A stretch of 39,678 nt of DNA, taken from assembly GCF_900541275.1 (NCBI RefSeq), contig NZ_UQJH01000014.1:1-39678 (forward strand), in the 5' to 3' direction. Made by a program: the position numbers and the translations under genes. The notes under the pieces were generated by a model. The model worked only from the letters and a program-made list of their open reading frames with translations. It ran no database searches and had not been told where the DNA came from. Positions 1 through 7,530 of the stretch are shown one piece after another. This stretch comes from an uncultured Porphyromonas sp. (GTDB lineage Bacteria; Bacteroidota; Bacteroidia; Bacteroidales; Porphyromonadaceae). Position 1 is the first letter of the stretch; each line of letters opens with the position of its first letter.

Positions 1-200
1 CCCGAGCTCTTCTTTCCCGGAGTCTTCGGGGCTTCGCCCCTCGACATCCGGGCTAAAGACCGGTGATCCCTCCGGGGCTTCGCCCCTGCGGGATCGGCAG
101 ACGTGTGCATTAGGAGAGGAATCTCGCGCCGCAGATCTCCTCTGCATAGCTGTAAAGCTCAAATGCGTCACCCCTAACGTGGGGAGATGCATTTGAGGGG
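1..200. repeat. Long dispersed intergenic repeat, copy A
   Basis: This stretch is closely matched by 6290-6475. Both copies start with CCCGAGCTCTTC and run through a perfect nested hairpin (GATCCC...GGGATC around GGGGCTTCGCCCC, here 65-95) to the module GCTCAAATGCGTCACCC. It holds no convincing gene. The density of short perfect stems with CTTCG-type loops suggests a REP/BIME-like non-coding element. The left end may continue outside the window. Confidence 0.75.
158..197. repeat. 17-bp stem inverted repeat
   Basis: The arms at 158-174 and 181-197 pair around a 6-nt loop with about two interruptions (CTCAAATGC...GCATTTGAG closing onto CCCC/GGGG). One arm carries the motif CTCAAATGCGTCACCCC that recurs in other intergenic gaps of the window. 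No T-run follows on either strand, so it is not an obvious terminator. Confidence 0.65.
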
Positions 201-690
201 TACTAAGTGATACAGAAAGCCCCTCAGCTCACTGTGAAGATGCGGATGCGAAGCGCCCTTTGCGGTACGACCCATCAGCCTATCGAAGTGCGCGCCTAAG
301 AGTCTTCTCCTACAGCTCGAGATACCCGATAGAGGATGTAGAATGCGCGTAGCGGGAGTAGCAGAGGCTGCCCCCATCACCCCAAGCCACGATCACCTCA
401 CTTATCCGGAAGCGTCAGCGGTGCAAATATAGCACCCCGGCGGGAGGAGTTGTCTCTCCGTGTCTCTTCCTGCCTCTTCTTGACCAAAAATGCGTCTTCT
501 GCGGTCTTCGCCACCTCGTGTCTTGATGTACGATGATGCCTCTGAAGCTCCGCCCCCTGCTGGACCGGTAGGTAGGAGCATCACGAGGTCCACCGGTCAG
601 CGGGATCGCACCTGGTATGGGTGATCGCTACTTAGCTGTAGCGCTCAAGTGCGTCAGCCCTGGGAGGGCGCTTCCGTGCGCAGGAGAGGT
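201..690. other. Gene-free stretch
   Basis: I see no supportable gene here. The short frames lack a ribosome-binding context and protein-like composition. A minus-strand -7-like element TATATTTG lies near 424-431 and would transcribe leftwards into repeat copy A, but no product is evident. A further degenerate copy of the dispersed motif (GCTCAAGTGCGTCAGCCC) lies around 642-660. Confidence 0.5.
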
Positions 691-972
691 CTACCGGACA
701 GTAATCAAGTACGAGGCTATGCCCACGAGCGCAGCCATCAGTAAGACAGCGAGGAGAACTGATCCAAGGGAGAGCGCCCAGCCCTGCTTTTTACCTAAGA
801 AAAAGTAGACCGGGCCGACGATCACGATGGGCAGAATGGTGGCGATCAGGTCCACGAGGGCACTCTGATCCATCAGGTAGCGACTCACCAGCATCAGCAA
901 CGCCGCCGAGGCGAGTATGACGACGAAGGGCGTCGGGTGGGATGACAGTCTTAGGGCTTTATGTCTTGACAT
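691..972 (-). CDS. Small multi-pass membrane protein, unknown function
   Basis: A 93-residue frame with a basic N-terminus (MSRHKALRL) and three hydrophobic stretches at about residues 15-30, 38-58 and 65-90, separated by short polar loops (DQSALVD, GKKQG). This pattern is what a small integral membrane protein looks like, and it is unlike the arginine/serine-rich shadow frames elsewhere in this GC-rich sequence. It stands alone between repeats, with no obvious partner. I do not recognise the family. The start is the only ATG that keeps the positively charged N-terminus before the first helix. Whether it is expressed is unproven because no clear -7 element was found upstream. Confidence 0.5.
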   Translation of the reverse strand: MSRHKALRLSSHPTPFVVILASAALLMLVSRYLMDQSALVDLIATILPIVIVGPVYFFLGKKQGWALSLGSVLLAVLLMAALVGIASYLITVR

Positions 973-1134
973 ATAGGATATTATTACTTTGATAAAAGTC
1001 TGCTTTGCTCAGCAACAAACAGTAAGTGACGCTAATCGCAGATTATGGTCTAATCTACGGGGAGGAGCTCAGCACGTGACTATTTGCTCTAATTACCTAA
1101 AAACCAAGAAAAAAGAGAAAGTTAATTTTCTTCG

Positions 1135-1203
1135 TTTCCACTTTTGGCCGGTTTTCGCTTCCGACTTTGGCCGGTTTTCATTTCCACTTTTGGCCGAGGT
1201 GGG
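1135..1203. repeat. 23-bp tandem array (TTTCCACTTTTGGCCGG type)
   Basis: Three units begin at 1135, 1158 and 1181, exactly 23 bp apart, each with the core ACTTTGGCC or ACTTTTGGCC followed by GGTTTTC in the first two. It lies in a 300-bp gene-free gap between the small membrane protein and the aminopeptidase terminator. By inference it resembles the multiple terminal repeats at the ends of IS21-family elements, but no transposase is nearby, so a solo end or an unrelated protein-binding array are both possible. Confidence 0.7.
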
Positions 1204-1205
1204 AG

Positions 1206-1253
1206 GAAAAAGAGGAACCCCGGGGCGAGGGCTGTGCATCGTCCGGGGTTCCT
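1206..1253 (-). terminator. Rho-independent terminator of the aminopeptidase operon
   Basis: An 11-bp stem (AGGAACCCCGG at 1213-1223 against CCGGGGTTCCT at 1243-1253) is followed on the minus strand by a short T-run (1206-1211). It lies about 20 bp beyond the stop codon of the aminopeptidase gene. Confidence 0.7.
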
Positions 1254-1274
1254 GAGCCATTAAGAAAGGAGGGA

Positions 1275-3071
1275 TCAGCGCTCTAAGGGGAGCGTGTGGT
1301 CGCGGAGCCACTTGGCGGTCTCCTCGTCCAGCTCGGGGCTGATCTCGCGATAGACACGCTCCTGGTAGTCGTTGTACCACCGGAGCTGCGCATCATCGAG
1401 CATCGACGGATCTACCATCCTATTGTCGAGCCAGCAGAGGGTCAGGCACTCGAAGCCGTAAAACTCCTCACCGCCCCCTTCGCCGACCTTGATGCAGCGG
1501 ATGAGGTTCTCGATGCGGATGCCGTACTCGCCCTCGGGGTAGTAGCCCGGCTCGTCCGAGGTGACGCTGTGGAGCCGGATGGGCGAGGGATTATTGTCGG
1601 TGCGGATGTTCTGCGGGCCCTCGTGGCAGCAGAGGAAGTGACCCACACCGTGGCCGGTGCCGTGGCCATAGTTCTTATGCTCCTGCCAGAGGTAGCGGTG
1701 CGCCAGCACGTCGAGCTGGTTGCCGCGGGTTCCCTTGGGGAAGACCGCCAGCTGCAGGTCGATGTGGCCCTTCAGCACCAGCGTGTAGTCGTGGCGCAGC
1801 TTCTCAGACGGCTTGCCGTCGAGGGAGACGGTGCGGGTGATGTCGGTGGTGCCGTCGTAGTACTGAGCGCCGGAGTCAAGAAGGAGGGACCCCTTGGGCT
1901 CGATCTTGGCACTGGTGTCGGGCATCGGGTGGTAGTGGACGATGGCACCATTGGCATTATATCCGGTGATGGTGGTGAAGCTATCGTAGAGGTAGCGGTC
2001 ACTCTCGGCACGGAAGCCGGCAAGGATCGCATCGATCTCGTACTCCGTAGGCGTCTCACCGCGGTCGAGCATCTCGTAGAGGTGCTTCCAAAACTTCGTC
2101 AGCGCCACGCCATCCCGCAGCATAGCCCGGCGGCAGCCCTGGTACTCCGCCTCGGTCTTGATCGACTTTAGGATCGTGATCGGGCTCATCTGGTCGACGA
2201 CGATGCAGCCCTTCGGCACACGGCGACCCAGCTCGGCATTGGTGCGGATCGGGTCAACCCAGACGATCGCCGTCTCCGGGAGAGCAGAGACGTCCTCATA
2301 GATCTGGTCGTAGGGGCGAACCTCCACCCCATTCTTCTCCAAGTGGCGGCGCACCTCGTCGGTCATCTTGCGGTCATCGACGTAGAAGAATGCACCCTCC
2401 GCCGTCACCATCGCATACGCGACGCCGGTAGGATTGTACTCCACGTCAGAGGAGCGGACGTTGTAGAGCCAGCATACCTCGTCCATCATCGTGACGATGA
2501 GGGTGTCGGCATTCTCCTCCCTCATCATCCGACGCACCTCCTCCACCTTCTCGTGGGGAGTCTTGCCGGCATCCTCATCCGGCTGTACGAAGAAGTCATT
2601 GAGCGGGATGTCGGGCATCTCCTCCCCGCGGATCTGCTTGATGAAGTCGTGCGACAGGTCGAGCTCGATCCGGCCGAGGCGCAGCTCCTTCTGCAGCTGT
2701 GCTGCATCGGCGACGCTCATGCACTCGCCATTGAGTGCCACGCGCTTCACCTCCGGGAGGCTGCGCAGCCACGCGGCTATCGTCGGGGTGCCGGGCATCC
2801 CCTCCTTCATCAGCTCATAGGTGGTTCCCCGGAGCACCTCCGTCGCCTCGAGGAAGTAGCGCGAGTCGGTCCAAAGGGCAGCATGCTCAGCGGTCACGAC
2901 AGCGGTGCCGGCAGAGCCCATAAAGCCACTGATATACTGCCGGGCCTGCCAGCAGCGGGGGGTGTACTCGTTGAGGTGCCGGTCAAAGCTCGGCACGATG
3001 ACCGCATCGATGCCGGCCTCTTTGATGGCGCGGCGCATCGACTCCAGTCTCTTGATGATCTCTTCTTTCAT
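1275..3071 (-). CDS. Aminopeptidase P family metallopeptidase (M24B)
   Basis: A cytosolic Xaa-Pro aminopeptidase, predicted to remove N-terminal residues preceding proline. The 598-residue length fits the three-domain, eukaryotic-XPNPEP1-like form: two creatinase-type N-terminal domains (about 1-300) and a pita-bread catalytic domain (about 310-540), then a short C-terminal tail. The di-metal ligands are visible in order: two Asp in LLDSGAQYYDGTTDITR, His in GHGTGHGVGHFL, Glu in GIRIENL and Glu in FECLTL. The HYHP motif of the family is also present (AIVHYHPMP). There is no signal peptide. It starts 32 bp after the DUF4301 gene with no obvious promoter between them, so the two are probably co-transcribed, and a terminator follows. 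Confidence 0.93.
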   Translation of the reverse strand: MKEEIIKRLESMRRAIKEAGIDAVIVPSFDRHLNEYTPRCWQARQYISGFMGSAGTAVVTAEHAALWTDSRYFLEATEVLRGTTYELMKEGMPGTPTIAAWLRSLPEVKRVALNGECMSVADAAQLQKELRLGRIELDLSHDFIKQIRGEEMPDIPLNDFFVQPDEDAGKTPHEKVEEVRRMMREENADTLIVTMMDEVCWLYNVRSSDVEYNPTGVAYAMVTAEGAFFYVDDRKMTDEVRRHLEKNGVEVRPYDQIYEDVSALPETAIVWVDPIRTNAELGRRVPKGCIVVDQMSPITILKSIKTEAEYQGCRRAMLRDGVALTKFWKHLYEMLDRGETPTEYEIDAILAGFRAESDRYLYDSFTTITGYNANGAIVHYHPMPDTSAKIEPKGSLLLDSGAQYYDGTTDITRTVSLDGKPSEKLRHDYTLVLKGHIDLQLAVFPKGTRGNQLDVLAHRYLWQEHKNYGHGTGHGVGHFLCCHEGPQNIRTDNNPSPIRLHSVTSDEPGYYPEGEYGIRIENLIRCIKVGEGGGEEFYGFECLTLCWLDNRMVDPSMLDDAQLRWYNDYQERVYREISPELDEETAKWLRDHTLPLER

Positions 3072-3103
3072 ATATATAAGTGTAGTGTAAAGTGATTCGG
3101 GTA

Positions 3104-4711
3104 TTACTCCTCCACCGCCTGATGGATCGGGCGAAGGAGGTCATTGACAGTCTTCACGGGATTAAATGTATCGGCAGGCACCTCGACGAAGCAGGTATTC
3201 CAGTAGGCCATGGCGCCATTCCAGAGTCCGGGACGCTCGAGTGCCTTGAGGGGCTGACCATTGCGGCTCTTGTGGGAGATGAAGCCGGTACTCTTGTCGA
3301 CAAACCGGGTGAGGTCAAAAGAATTGCCCCGGAAGTCGCGCGTGCAGCAGACGAGGTCCACGGGATTAAAGAAGCGGCTCTCCCTAAACTGCCGCTCTGC
3401 CTCCGGGTCGTCGTGATCGATCTGCGTGCTCTCCAGGATCTGCAGCGATGTCGTGCCATCCTCACTCCTGACGATATAGGGTCCACCGCCCGGCTCGCCC
3501 TCATTGCGCACCATACCGCAGACGCGGATCGGGCGATTGAGCAGGGAGCGGAGGGTCAGGATGGTGGACTCCTTCTCCTGATTACGCTCCAGCTCCGCCA
3601 CCACATCGCTCTCCTCGGTGGAGTCGCTGTGAGTGGAGGTCTCGACGCAGAAAGCCGACCTCAGGAAGTCCTCCACCTCGCGTATCGTCGAGGCGCTCAC
3701 GCGCGTCTCGTCCCGCAGCTCCTCCATAAGGTGATACGCCCTGTCTCGCAGCTGTACCAGCACGCCACCGAGGATCTGCTTGTAGATGATGGTGCTGCTC
3801 TTCTCGCTGTCGGGGACGACGTTGTCTATATTCTTGATAAAGATGATGTCCGCATCCACCTCCGAGAGGTTCTCGATCAGCGAGCCGTGCCCACCGGGGC
3901 GGAAGATCAGCCGTCCCTCCTCATCGCGGATCGGCCTATTGTCCGGACCCACCGCGATCGTGTCGGTCGAGGGCTTCTGGGTGCTCGTCGTGATGTCGTA
4001 CGCGGCGGAGAAGGTGTCCTCCAGGTCCGACTGACGTCGTGAGAGAAGGGTCTTGAAGGGGTGGATATGCTCCGGAGAGAGGGTGAAGTGGAGGTGGACC
4101 GTGCCACTGACCGGGCGGGCATACTTAGCCCCCTCGGCGAGATGCTCCTCGACAGCCGTGCGGGGGCGGTCGCGATACTTATGGAAGAGGATCAGCGCCT
4201 TGGGCAGACTGCCGTAGTGCAGCCCCTCCTCCGTCAGCAGGTAGCGGACCACCGTACGCCCCTCACCGGCATCGATGAGGCGGCGCGCCCCCTTGCCTCG
4301 CTCACCCAGCATACAGGCCTTATTGAGGTCGTCGTAGAAGGCAAAGTCCTCCATCCGATCCAGCACCTGCTGCACCGACTCGGTCGGCTCACCGCCCTCC
4401 ATATAGGCAAAGAGGTCGCGAAACATCCGCGATGCAGCGCCACTGGCGGGGACAAACTTGAGGACCCTCACCGATGGATCCCTCAGGGCCGAGGACCAAG
4501 TCTCCAGCGCCTCGCGCTGCTCCTCCTCCGTCAGCACACGGATACCATGCTCCTCATCAGCTGCCTGCACGATGGTGGGGAAGGGGAAGCCCTCCTCGAA
4601 GAGCTCCAGCTGGTGCTCTACCTCCGCTCTCGTGATCCCATGATCACTGATCTGACGGAGATCCTCCTCCGTCCATTGGGTCTCTTGCATAATCTTCTCT
4701 CTTTTACTCAT
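3104..4711 (-). CDS. DUF4301 family protein
   Basis: A 535-residue soluble protein of a family largely confined to Bacteroidota and without an assigned reaction. Recognisable features are the N-terminal segment with FVPASGAASRMFRDL (about residues 85-100), HLHFTLSPEH mid-protein, and GGHGSLIENLSEVDADIIFIKNIDNVVP, which resembles the glycine-rich and acidic motifs of nucleotide-sugar transferases; that resemblance is my inference. There is no signal peptide or membrane segment. A second in-frame ATG seven codons in (MQETQW) is an equally good start. It is the first gene of the pair with the aminopeptidase and carries a TAnnTTTG element 43 bp upstream. Confidence 0.88.
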   Translation of the reverse strand: MSKREKIMQETQWTEEDLRQISDHGITRAEVEHQLELFEEGFPFPTIVQAADEEHGIRVLTEEEQREALETWSSALRDPSVRVLKFVPASGAASRMFRDLFAYMEGGEPTESVQQVLDRMEDFAFYDDLNKACMLGERGKGARRLIDAGEGRTVVRYLLTEEGLHYGSLPKALILFHKYRDRPRTAVEEHLAEGAKYARPVSGTVHLHFTLSPEHIHPFKTLLSRRQSDLEDTFSAAYDITTSTQKPSTDTIAVGPDNRPIRDEEGRLIFRPGGHGSLIENLSEVDADIIFIKNIDNVVPDSEKSSTIIYKQILGGVLVQLRDRAYHLMEELRDETRVSASTIREVEDFLRSAFCVETSTHSDSTEESDVVAELERNQEKESTILTLRSLLNRPIRVCGMVRNEGEPGGGPYIVRSEDGTTSLQILESTQIDHDDPEAERQFRESRFFNPVDLVCCTRDFRGNSFDLTRFVDKSTGFISHKSRNGQPLKALERPGLWNGAMAYWNTCFVEVPADTFNPVKTVNDLLRPIHQAVEE

Positions 4712-4753
4712 GGGTTACCACACTCTCTCAGCGGCTATCCTACCGCATCCACA

Positions 4754-4761
4754 CAAACCTA
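4754..4761 (-). promoter_or_regulatory. Candidate -7 element for the DUF4301 operon
   Basis: The minus strand reads TAGGTTTG, matching TAnnTTTG, about 43 bp before the DUF4301 start. No good -33 TTTG is visible at the expected distance, so support is limited. Confidence 0.4.
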
Positions 4762-5214
4762 CCTATTTTTTTTCACCCACCGCATCCCGGACAATAGGGA
4801 CAAGGTACCAGACCGCCACACAAGCGACCCGAGACATACCCCGATCTGAGTATAAGTGGCTTAAGGGGTACTTACAAGGGGGTATATTTCTCCAAAAAGC
4901 TTCCTAAAGTGGGCAAGAGGACTTACCTTTGGGTCATTGAATAAGTAAAATAAAACTGTCGTGAAGTTTCTTTGGGCTCCCAAGCGAAGACCCATAGGTC
5001 CTCTCCTTTAAGGGGGGAAAAAAGCTAAGCTGTAGAAGGTCGATAGGCACTGATCTTCATTTACAGACGAGGGAGTAAGAATAGAGCGGAGGGCAATGGA
5101 TCGTGAGATTCGTTGCCCTCCCTTAGTATGCGCTCAGAGCCGAGGTCCTCAGCACGGCGCTCCGAGCCATCCGGCGAGAGAGAGGGTACTTAATGGCTAT
5201 ATCGGCGACCCGCT
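4762..5214. other. Gene-free stretch with one hairpin
   Basis: No convincing gene. It includes an AT-richer patch (4840-5030) and a hairpin at 5089-5120 with arms GAGGGCAA/TTGCCCTC and a 16-nt loop, not followed by a T-run. The rest shows no recognisable structure. Confidence 0.5.
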
Positions 5215-5306
5215 CGATACTTTTGTGGCTGTTTAGTCGGTACTTTTGTGGCAATCCACTCGATACTTTTGTGGCAATCCGGTCGGTGCTTTTGTGGCGG
5301 CGGAGG
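5215..5306 (+). repeat. 23-bp tandem array (CGATACTTTTGTGGC type)
   Basis: Four units start at 5215, 5238, 5261 and 5284, an exact 23-bp period. Units 1-3 share CG(A/G)TACTTTTGTGGC and units 2-3 also share AATCC; unit 4 is CGGTGCTTTTGTGGC. A fifth degenerate unit (CGGGTACTCTTGAGC) may follow. Three units contain TACTTTTG, a match to the Bacteroidetes -7 box, so the array could act as serial promoters; it could equally be the solo end of an IS21-like element or a protein-binding array. Confidence 0.8.
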
Positions 5307-5395
5307 GTCGGCGGGTACTCTTGAGCATCGCATAAGGGGACAGCACTGGTACCTCCTAAGGGGTCGCCTGACCGGATGCCGGAGGAGGCGGATAT

Positions 5396-5477
5396 CTAAT
5401 ACCGATATTAGGCGCGACTAATACCGATATTAGAGTTCACTAATATCGGTATTAGAGTTTTCTTTTACCGGTATTAG
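5396..5477. repeat. 22-bp-phased near-palindrome array, copy 1
   Basis: Four 16-bp units start at 5396, 5418, 5440 and 5462, exactly 22 bp apart with 6-bp spacers. Units 1 and 2 are CTAATACCGATATTAG, unit 3 is its exact reverse complement CTAATATCGGTATTAG, and unit 4 is CTTTTACCGGTATTAG. Units 2 and 3 together form a perfect 16-bp stem with a 6-nt loop. The 80 bases 5394-5473 recur identically near 36105-36184, and a three-unit version lies at 22783-22842. Confidence 0.9.
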
Positions 5478-5505
5478 ATTTCTCGCAGAGAAAGGACGGT
5501 GGTGC

Positions 5506-5629
5506 GGGGTGAGGCATTTAGGCATTAGGGTCATCATATACCAAGGGGGACTCATCCGGGTGGCACCCGAAGGGTGCTCGCTCCATAGGCATCGGTCATC
5601 CGCAAAGCGGTGACCGATGTGCCGAGACC
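5506..5629. repeat. 124-bp dispersed repeat, copy 1
   Basis: It matches 6040-6163 over 124 bases with a single difference (C/T at 5523/6057). It contains two strong hairpins: GGCACCCGAAGGGTGC and CATCGGTCAtCCGC/GCGGTGACCGATG. The right half of the second hairpin recurs at 20331-20350. The near-identity points to recent duplication or gene conversion. Confidence 0.9.
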
Positions 5630-5654
5630 TACCCCTACCCTCTCGACCCGTAGC

Positions 5655-5710
5655 GAGGGAGCGACACCCTGTCGGGGTCGTATGTATAAGGCGTATCACC
5701 GGTAACCCGG
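5655..5710. repeat. 56-bp repeat with REP-like hairpin, copy 1
   Basis: Starts GAGGGAGCGACACCCT, includes the palindrome GCGACACCCTGTCGGGGTCG (5661-5680) and ends in GTAACCCGG. The same unit recurs at 5875-5930 with a few substitutions and a one-base length difference. Confidence 0.75.
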
Positions 5711-5874
5711 GTGTCCTCTGTTAGGGAAAATAGGTGGCAGATGAAGCACCTCGGAGAGGTGCGTTTTTCGTAGCCCGGGTGTCGGAGGGGCGTAAGCCCC
5801 GACGACCCCGGGTAAGCTGTCGGGGCCCTCTCTCCTCGACCCCGCCAGGGGTCGGTCGTAATATTGAGCTTTTG

Positions 5875-5930
5875 GAGGGAGCGACACCCTATCGGGGTCG
5901 TATATATTAAGGCGTATTACCGGTAACCCG
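5875..5930. repeat. 56-bp repeat with REP-like hairpin, copy 2
   Basis: Second copy of the unit at 5655-5710, with the palindrome GCGACACCCTATCGGGGTCG at 5881-5900. The stem is conserved while the loop changes (TGT to TAT), as expected if the hairpin itself matters. Confidence 0.75.
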
Positions 5931-6039
5931 GGGTCTTCGGCACTTCGTGCCTCGACACCCAGGCTATGAAGAAGGCACCCCTGTCGGGGTGCACCACCGG
6001 TTGTTCTTGCCTCTGTCCGACTCGTCCGACAAGATACAG

Positions 6040-6163
6040 GGGGTGAGGCATTTAGGTATTAGGGTCATCATATACCAAGGGGGACTCATCCGGGTGGCAC
6101 CCGAAGGGTGCTCGCTCCATAGGCATCGGTCATCCGCAAAGCGGTGACCGATGTGCCGAGACC
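6040..6163. repeat. 124-bp dispersed repeat, copy 2
   Basis: Direct repeat of 5506-5629 with one mismatch. The 410 bp between the copies are themselves made of shorter hairpin repeats. Confidence 0.9.
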
Positions 6164-6217
6164 AGCCCCTATCCCCTCGACCCCTTGCGGGTCGCAGAGC
6201 AGAAATCCCCCTTCCCA

Positions 6218-6280
6218 GCGACCCCGTCAGGGTGTCGCACTTACCAGTCAGTCGATCAGTGCGACACCCTGGCGGGGTCG
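6218..6280. repeat. Inverted pair of REP-like palindromes
   Basis: CGACCCCGTCAGGGTGTCGC (6219-6238) and GCGACACCCTGGCGGGGTCG (6261-6280) are reverse complements with one mismatch, separated by 22 nt. Each arm is also a hairpin by itself, the arrangement seen in BIME-type repeats of other bacteria. Confidence 0.75.
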
Positions 6281-6289
6281 TATATCTTT

Positions 6290-6475
6290 CCCGAGCTCTT
6301 CATTCCCGGAGTCTTCGAGGCATGCGCCCCTCCTCGACACCCAGGCTAAAGACCGGTGATCCCTCCGGGGCTTCGCCCCTGCGGGATCGGCAGGCGGGTG
6401 CATTAGGAGAGGAATCTCGCGCCGAAGATCTTCTCTGCATAGTTGTACCGCTCAAATGCGTCACCCTTGGGGCAG
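6290..6475. repeat. Long dispersed intergenic repeat, copy B
   Basis: Second copy of the element at 1-180, ending at the module GCTCAAATGCGTCACCC, about 100 bp before xerC. The GATCCC/GGGATC hairpin lies at 6358-6388. Divergence from copy A is modest and includes a few small insertions near 6330. Confidence 0.75.
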
Positions 6476-6573
6476 TGGAGAGAAGGGGATGGAGCGTCTC
6501 GATATTTGTCGCTATATTTATCGTGTGATGAGAGCTCCACTATGGGGCCCTCGCGAGCGTATAGATCAGCAGT

Positions 6574-7500
6574 ATGAGCGACCTGATACAGGACTTCGTC
6601 GACTACCTCACCTACGAGCGTGGCGCCTCACCCCACACGATCGCCGCCTACCGGCGTGATCTGGAGATATGGAGTGAGACCTGCGGTGTGGAGCCGGTGC
6701 CGGAGGCTCTACGGGCGATCGACCTGAGGGGCGCTCGGCGACAGGCGATGCAGCTGATGGAGCGGGGGGACAGCCCACGGACGGTCCACCGGCGACTCTC
6801 CTCGCTACGTACGTTCTTTACCTACCTCCTCAAGCAGGAGGTGGTGGAGAGCGACCCCTTTGCCGCCGTGCAGCTGCCCAAGATGGAGCGCAGCCTGCCG
6901 CCCTTCGTCGATGCAGACACCCTTGTCAGCCGGATCGATCGCCTCTACGGCGATGCCGAGACGGCAGAGCGGGAGGAGGATCGGGACCACCTCTTCCTGA
7001 TCGCCTTTGTGACCGACCTGCTCTTCCAGACCGGCATGCGGTCAGCGGAGGCACGCGGTCTGCAGCTCACCGACATCGATCGACCGGGGCAGAGGCTGCG
7101 CGTCATCGGCAAGCGAAATAAGGAGCGACATATCCCCTTCGGTCCTTTGCTTGATCAGAAAATAGCTCTATATTTGTCCTACAGGGACCGCAGAACGCGT
7201 CCGGAGGAGACGCACTTCCTCACCACCGAGCGAGGGATGCCGGTCAGCGCCAGCCAGCTCTACAGCTACGTCAGGGAGGCCCTCGAGCCCCTCTCCGGCT
7301 ACTCCCGGAAGAGCCCTCACGTGCTGAGGCATAGCTTCGCCACGGCGCTTCTCAATGACGGCGCAGGACTGATGAGCGTCAAGGAGCTCCTCGGTCACGA
7401 GGAGGTCTCCACCACGTCGATATACGCCCACACCACCTTTGAGGAACTGCAGAGGATGTACCGTGCCCACCCCAGGGCGCACAAGCCTCACAAGGAATAA
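6574..7500 (+). CDS. xerC: Tyrosine recombinase XerC
   Basis: Cytoplasmic site-specific recombinase that with XerD resolves chromosome dimers at dif. The 308-residue length is normal. The N-terminal SAM-like core-binding domain spans about 1-95 (FVDYLTYERGASPHTIAAYRRDL), the catalytic domain about 110-300. Catalytic residues are visible: Arg in TGMRSAEA, His-x-x-Arg in HVLRHSFAT, His in LLGHEEV and the nucleophile Tyr in IYAHTT. The gene is followed 30 bp later by hpf, the xerC-hpf order common in Bacteroidales, which favours XerC over XerD or a mobile-element integrase. The rpsU gene often found upstream is absent here; repeats take its place. No clear TAnnTTTG element was found before the start. 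Confidence 0.93.
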   Translation: MSDLIQDFVDYLTYERGASPHTIAAYRRDLEIWSETCGVEPVPEALRAIDLRGARRQAMQLMERGDSPRTVHRRLSSLRTFFTYLLKQEVVESDPFAAVQLPKMERSLPPFVDADTLVSRIDRLYGDAETAEREEDRDHLFLIAFVTDLLFQTGMRSAEARGLQLTDIDRPGQRLRVIGKRNKERHIPFGPLLDQKIALYLSYRDRRTRPEETHFLTTERGMPVSASQLYSYVREALEPLSGYSRKSPHVLRHSFATALLNDGAGLMSVKELLGHEEVSTTSIYAHTTFEELQRMYRAHPRAHKPHKE

Positions 7501-7530
7501 CTCACCAACCAATCACTTACGATTATTATT

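Noticed and set aside
174..380. A 68-codon minus-strand frame behind a TATATTTG box
   Set aside because: The box is real, but the frame ends inside the dispersed repeat, has no ribosome-binding context and shadow-like composition. I left it as gene-free.
1296..2171. A 291-codon open frame on the plus strand opposite the aminopeptidase
   Set aside because: It mirrors the codon structure of the aminopeptidase gene, has Val/Leu/Glu/Gly-biased shadow composition and no family signature. GC-rich genes here often leave the opposite frame open.
3092..4042. A 316-codon plus-strand frame opposite the DUF4301 gene
   Set aside because: Shadow of the DUF4301 gene, with no recognisable domain and no promoter.
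1135..5306. The two 23-bp arrays as the two ends of one composite element
   Set aside because: They are in the same orientation and differ in sequence, and the DNA between them carries ordinary core genes.
5396..5477. The 22-bp array as a CRISPR
   Set aside because: Spacers are only 6 bp and the same spacers recur in copies 1 and 3, and units alternate in orientation. This is not a CRISPR array.
5430..5887. Short minus-strand frames across the repeat cluster
   Set aside because: They are translations of hairpin repeats and recur in pieces wherever the repeat recurs. No protein-like pattern or start context.
6574..7500. XerC as a mobile-element integrase acting on the nearby repeats
   Set aside because: Length, motif set and the following hpf gene fit the housekeeping XerC, and no attachment-like sites are visible beside it.
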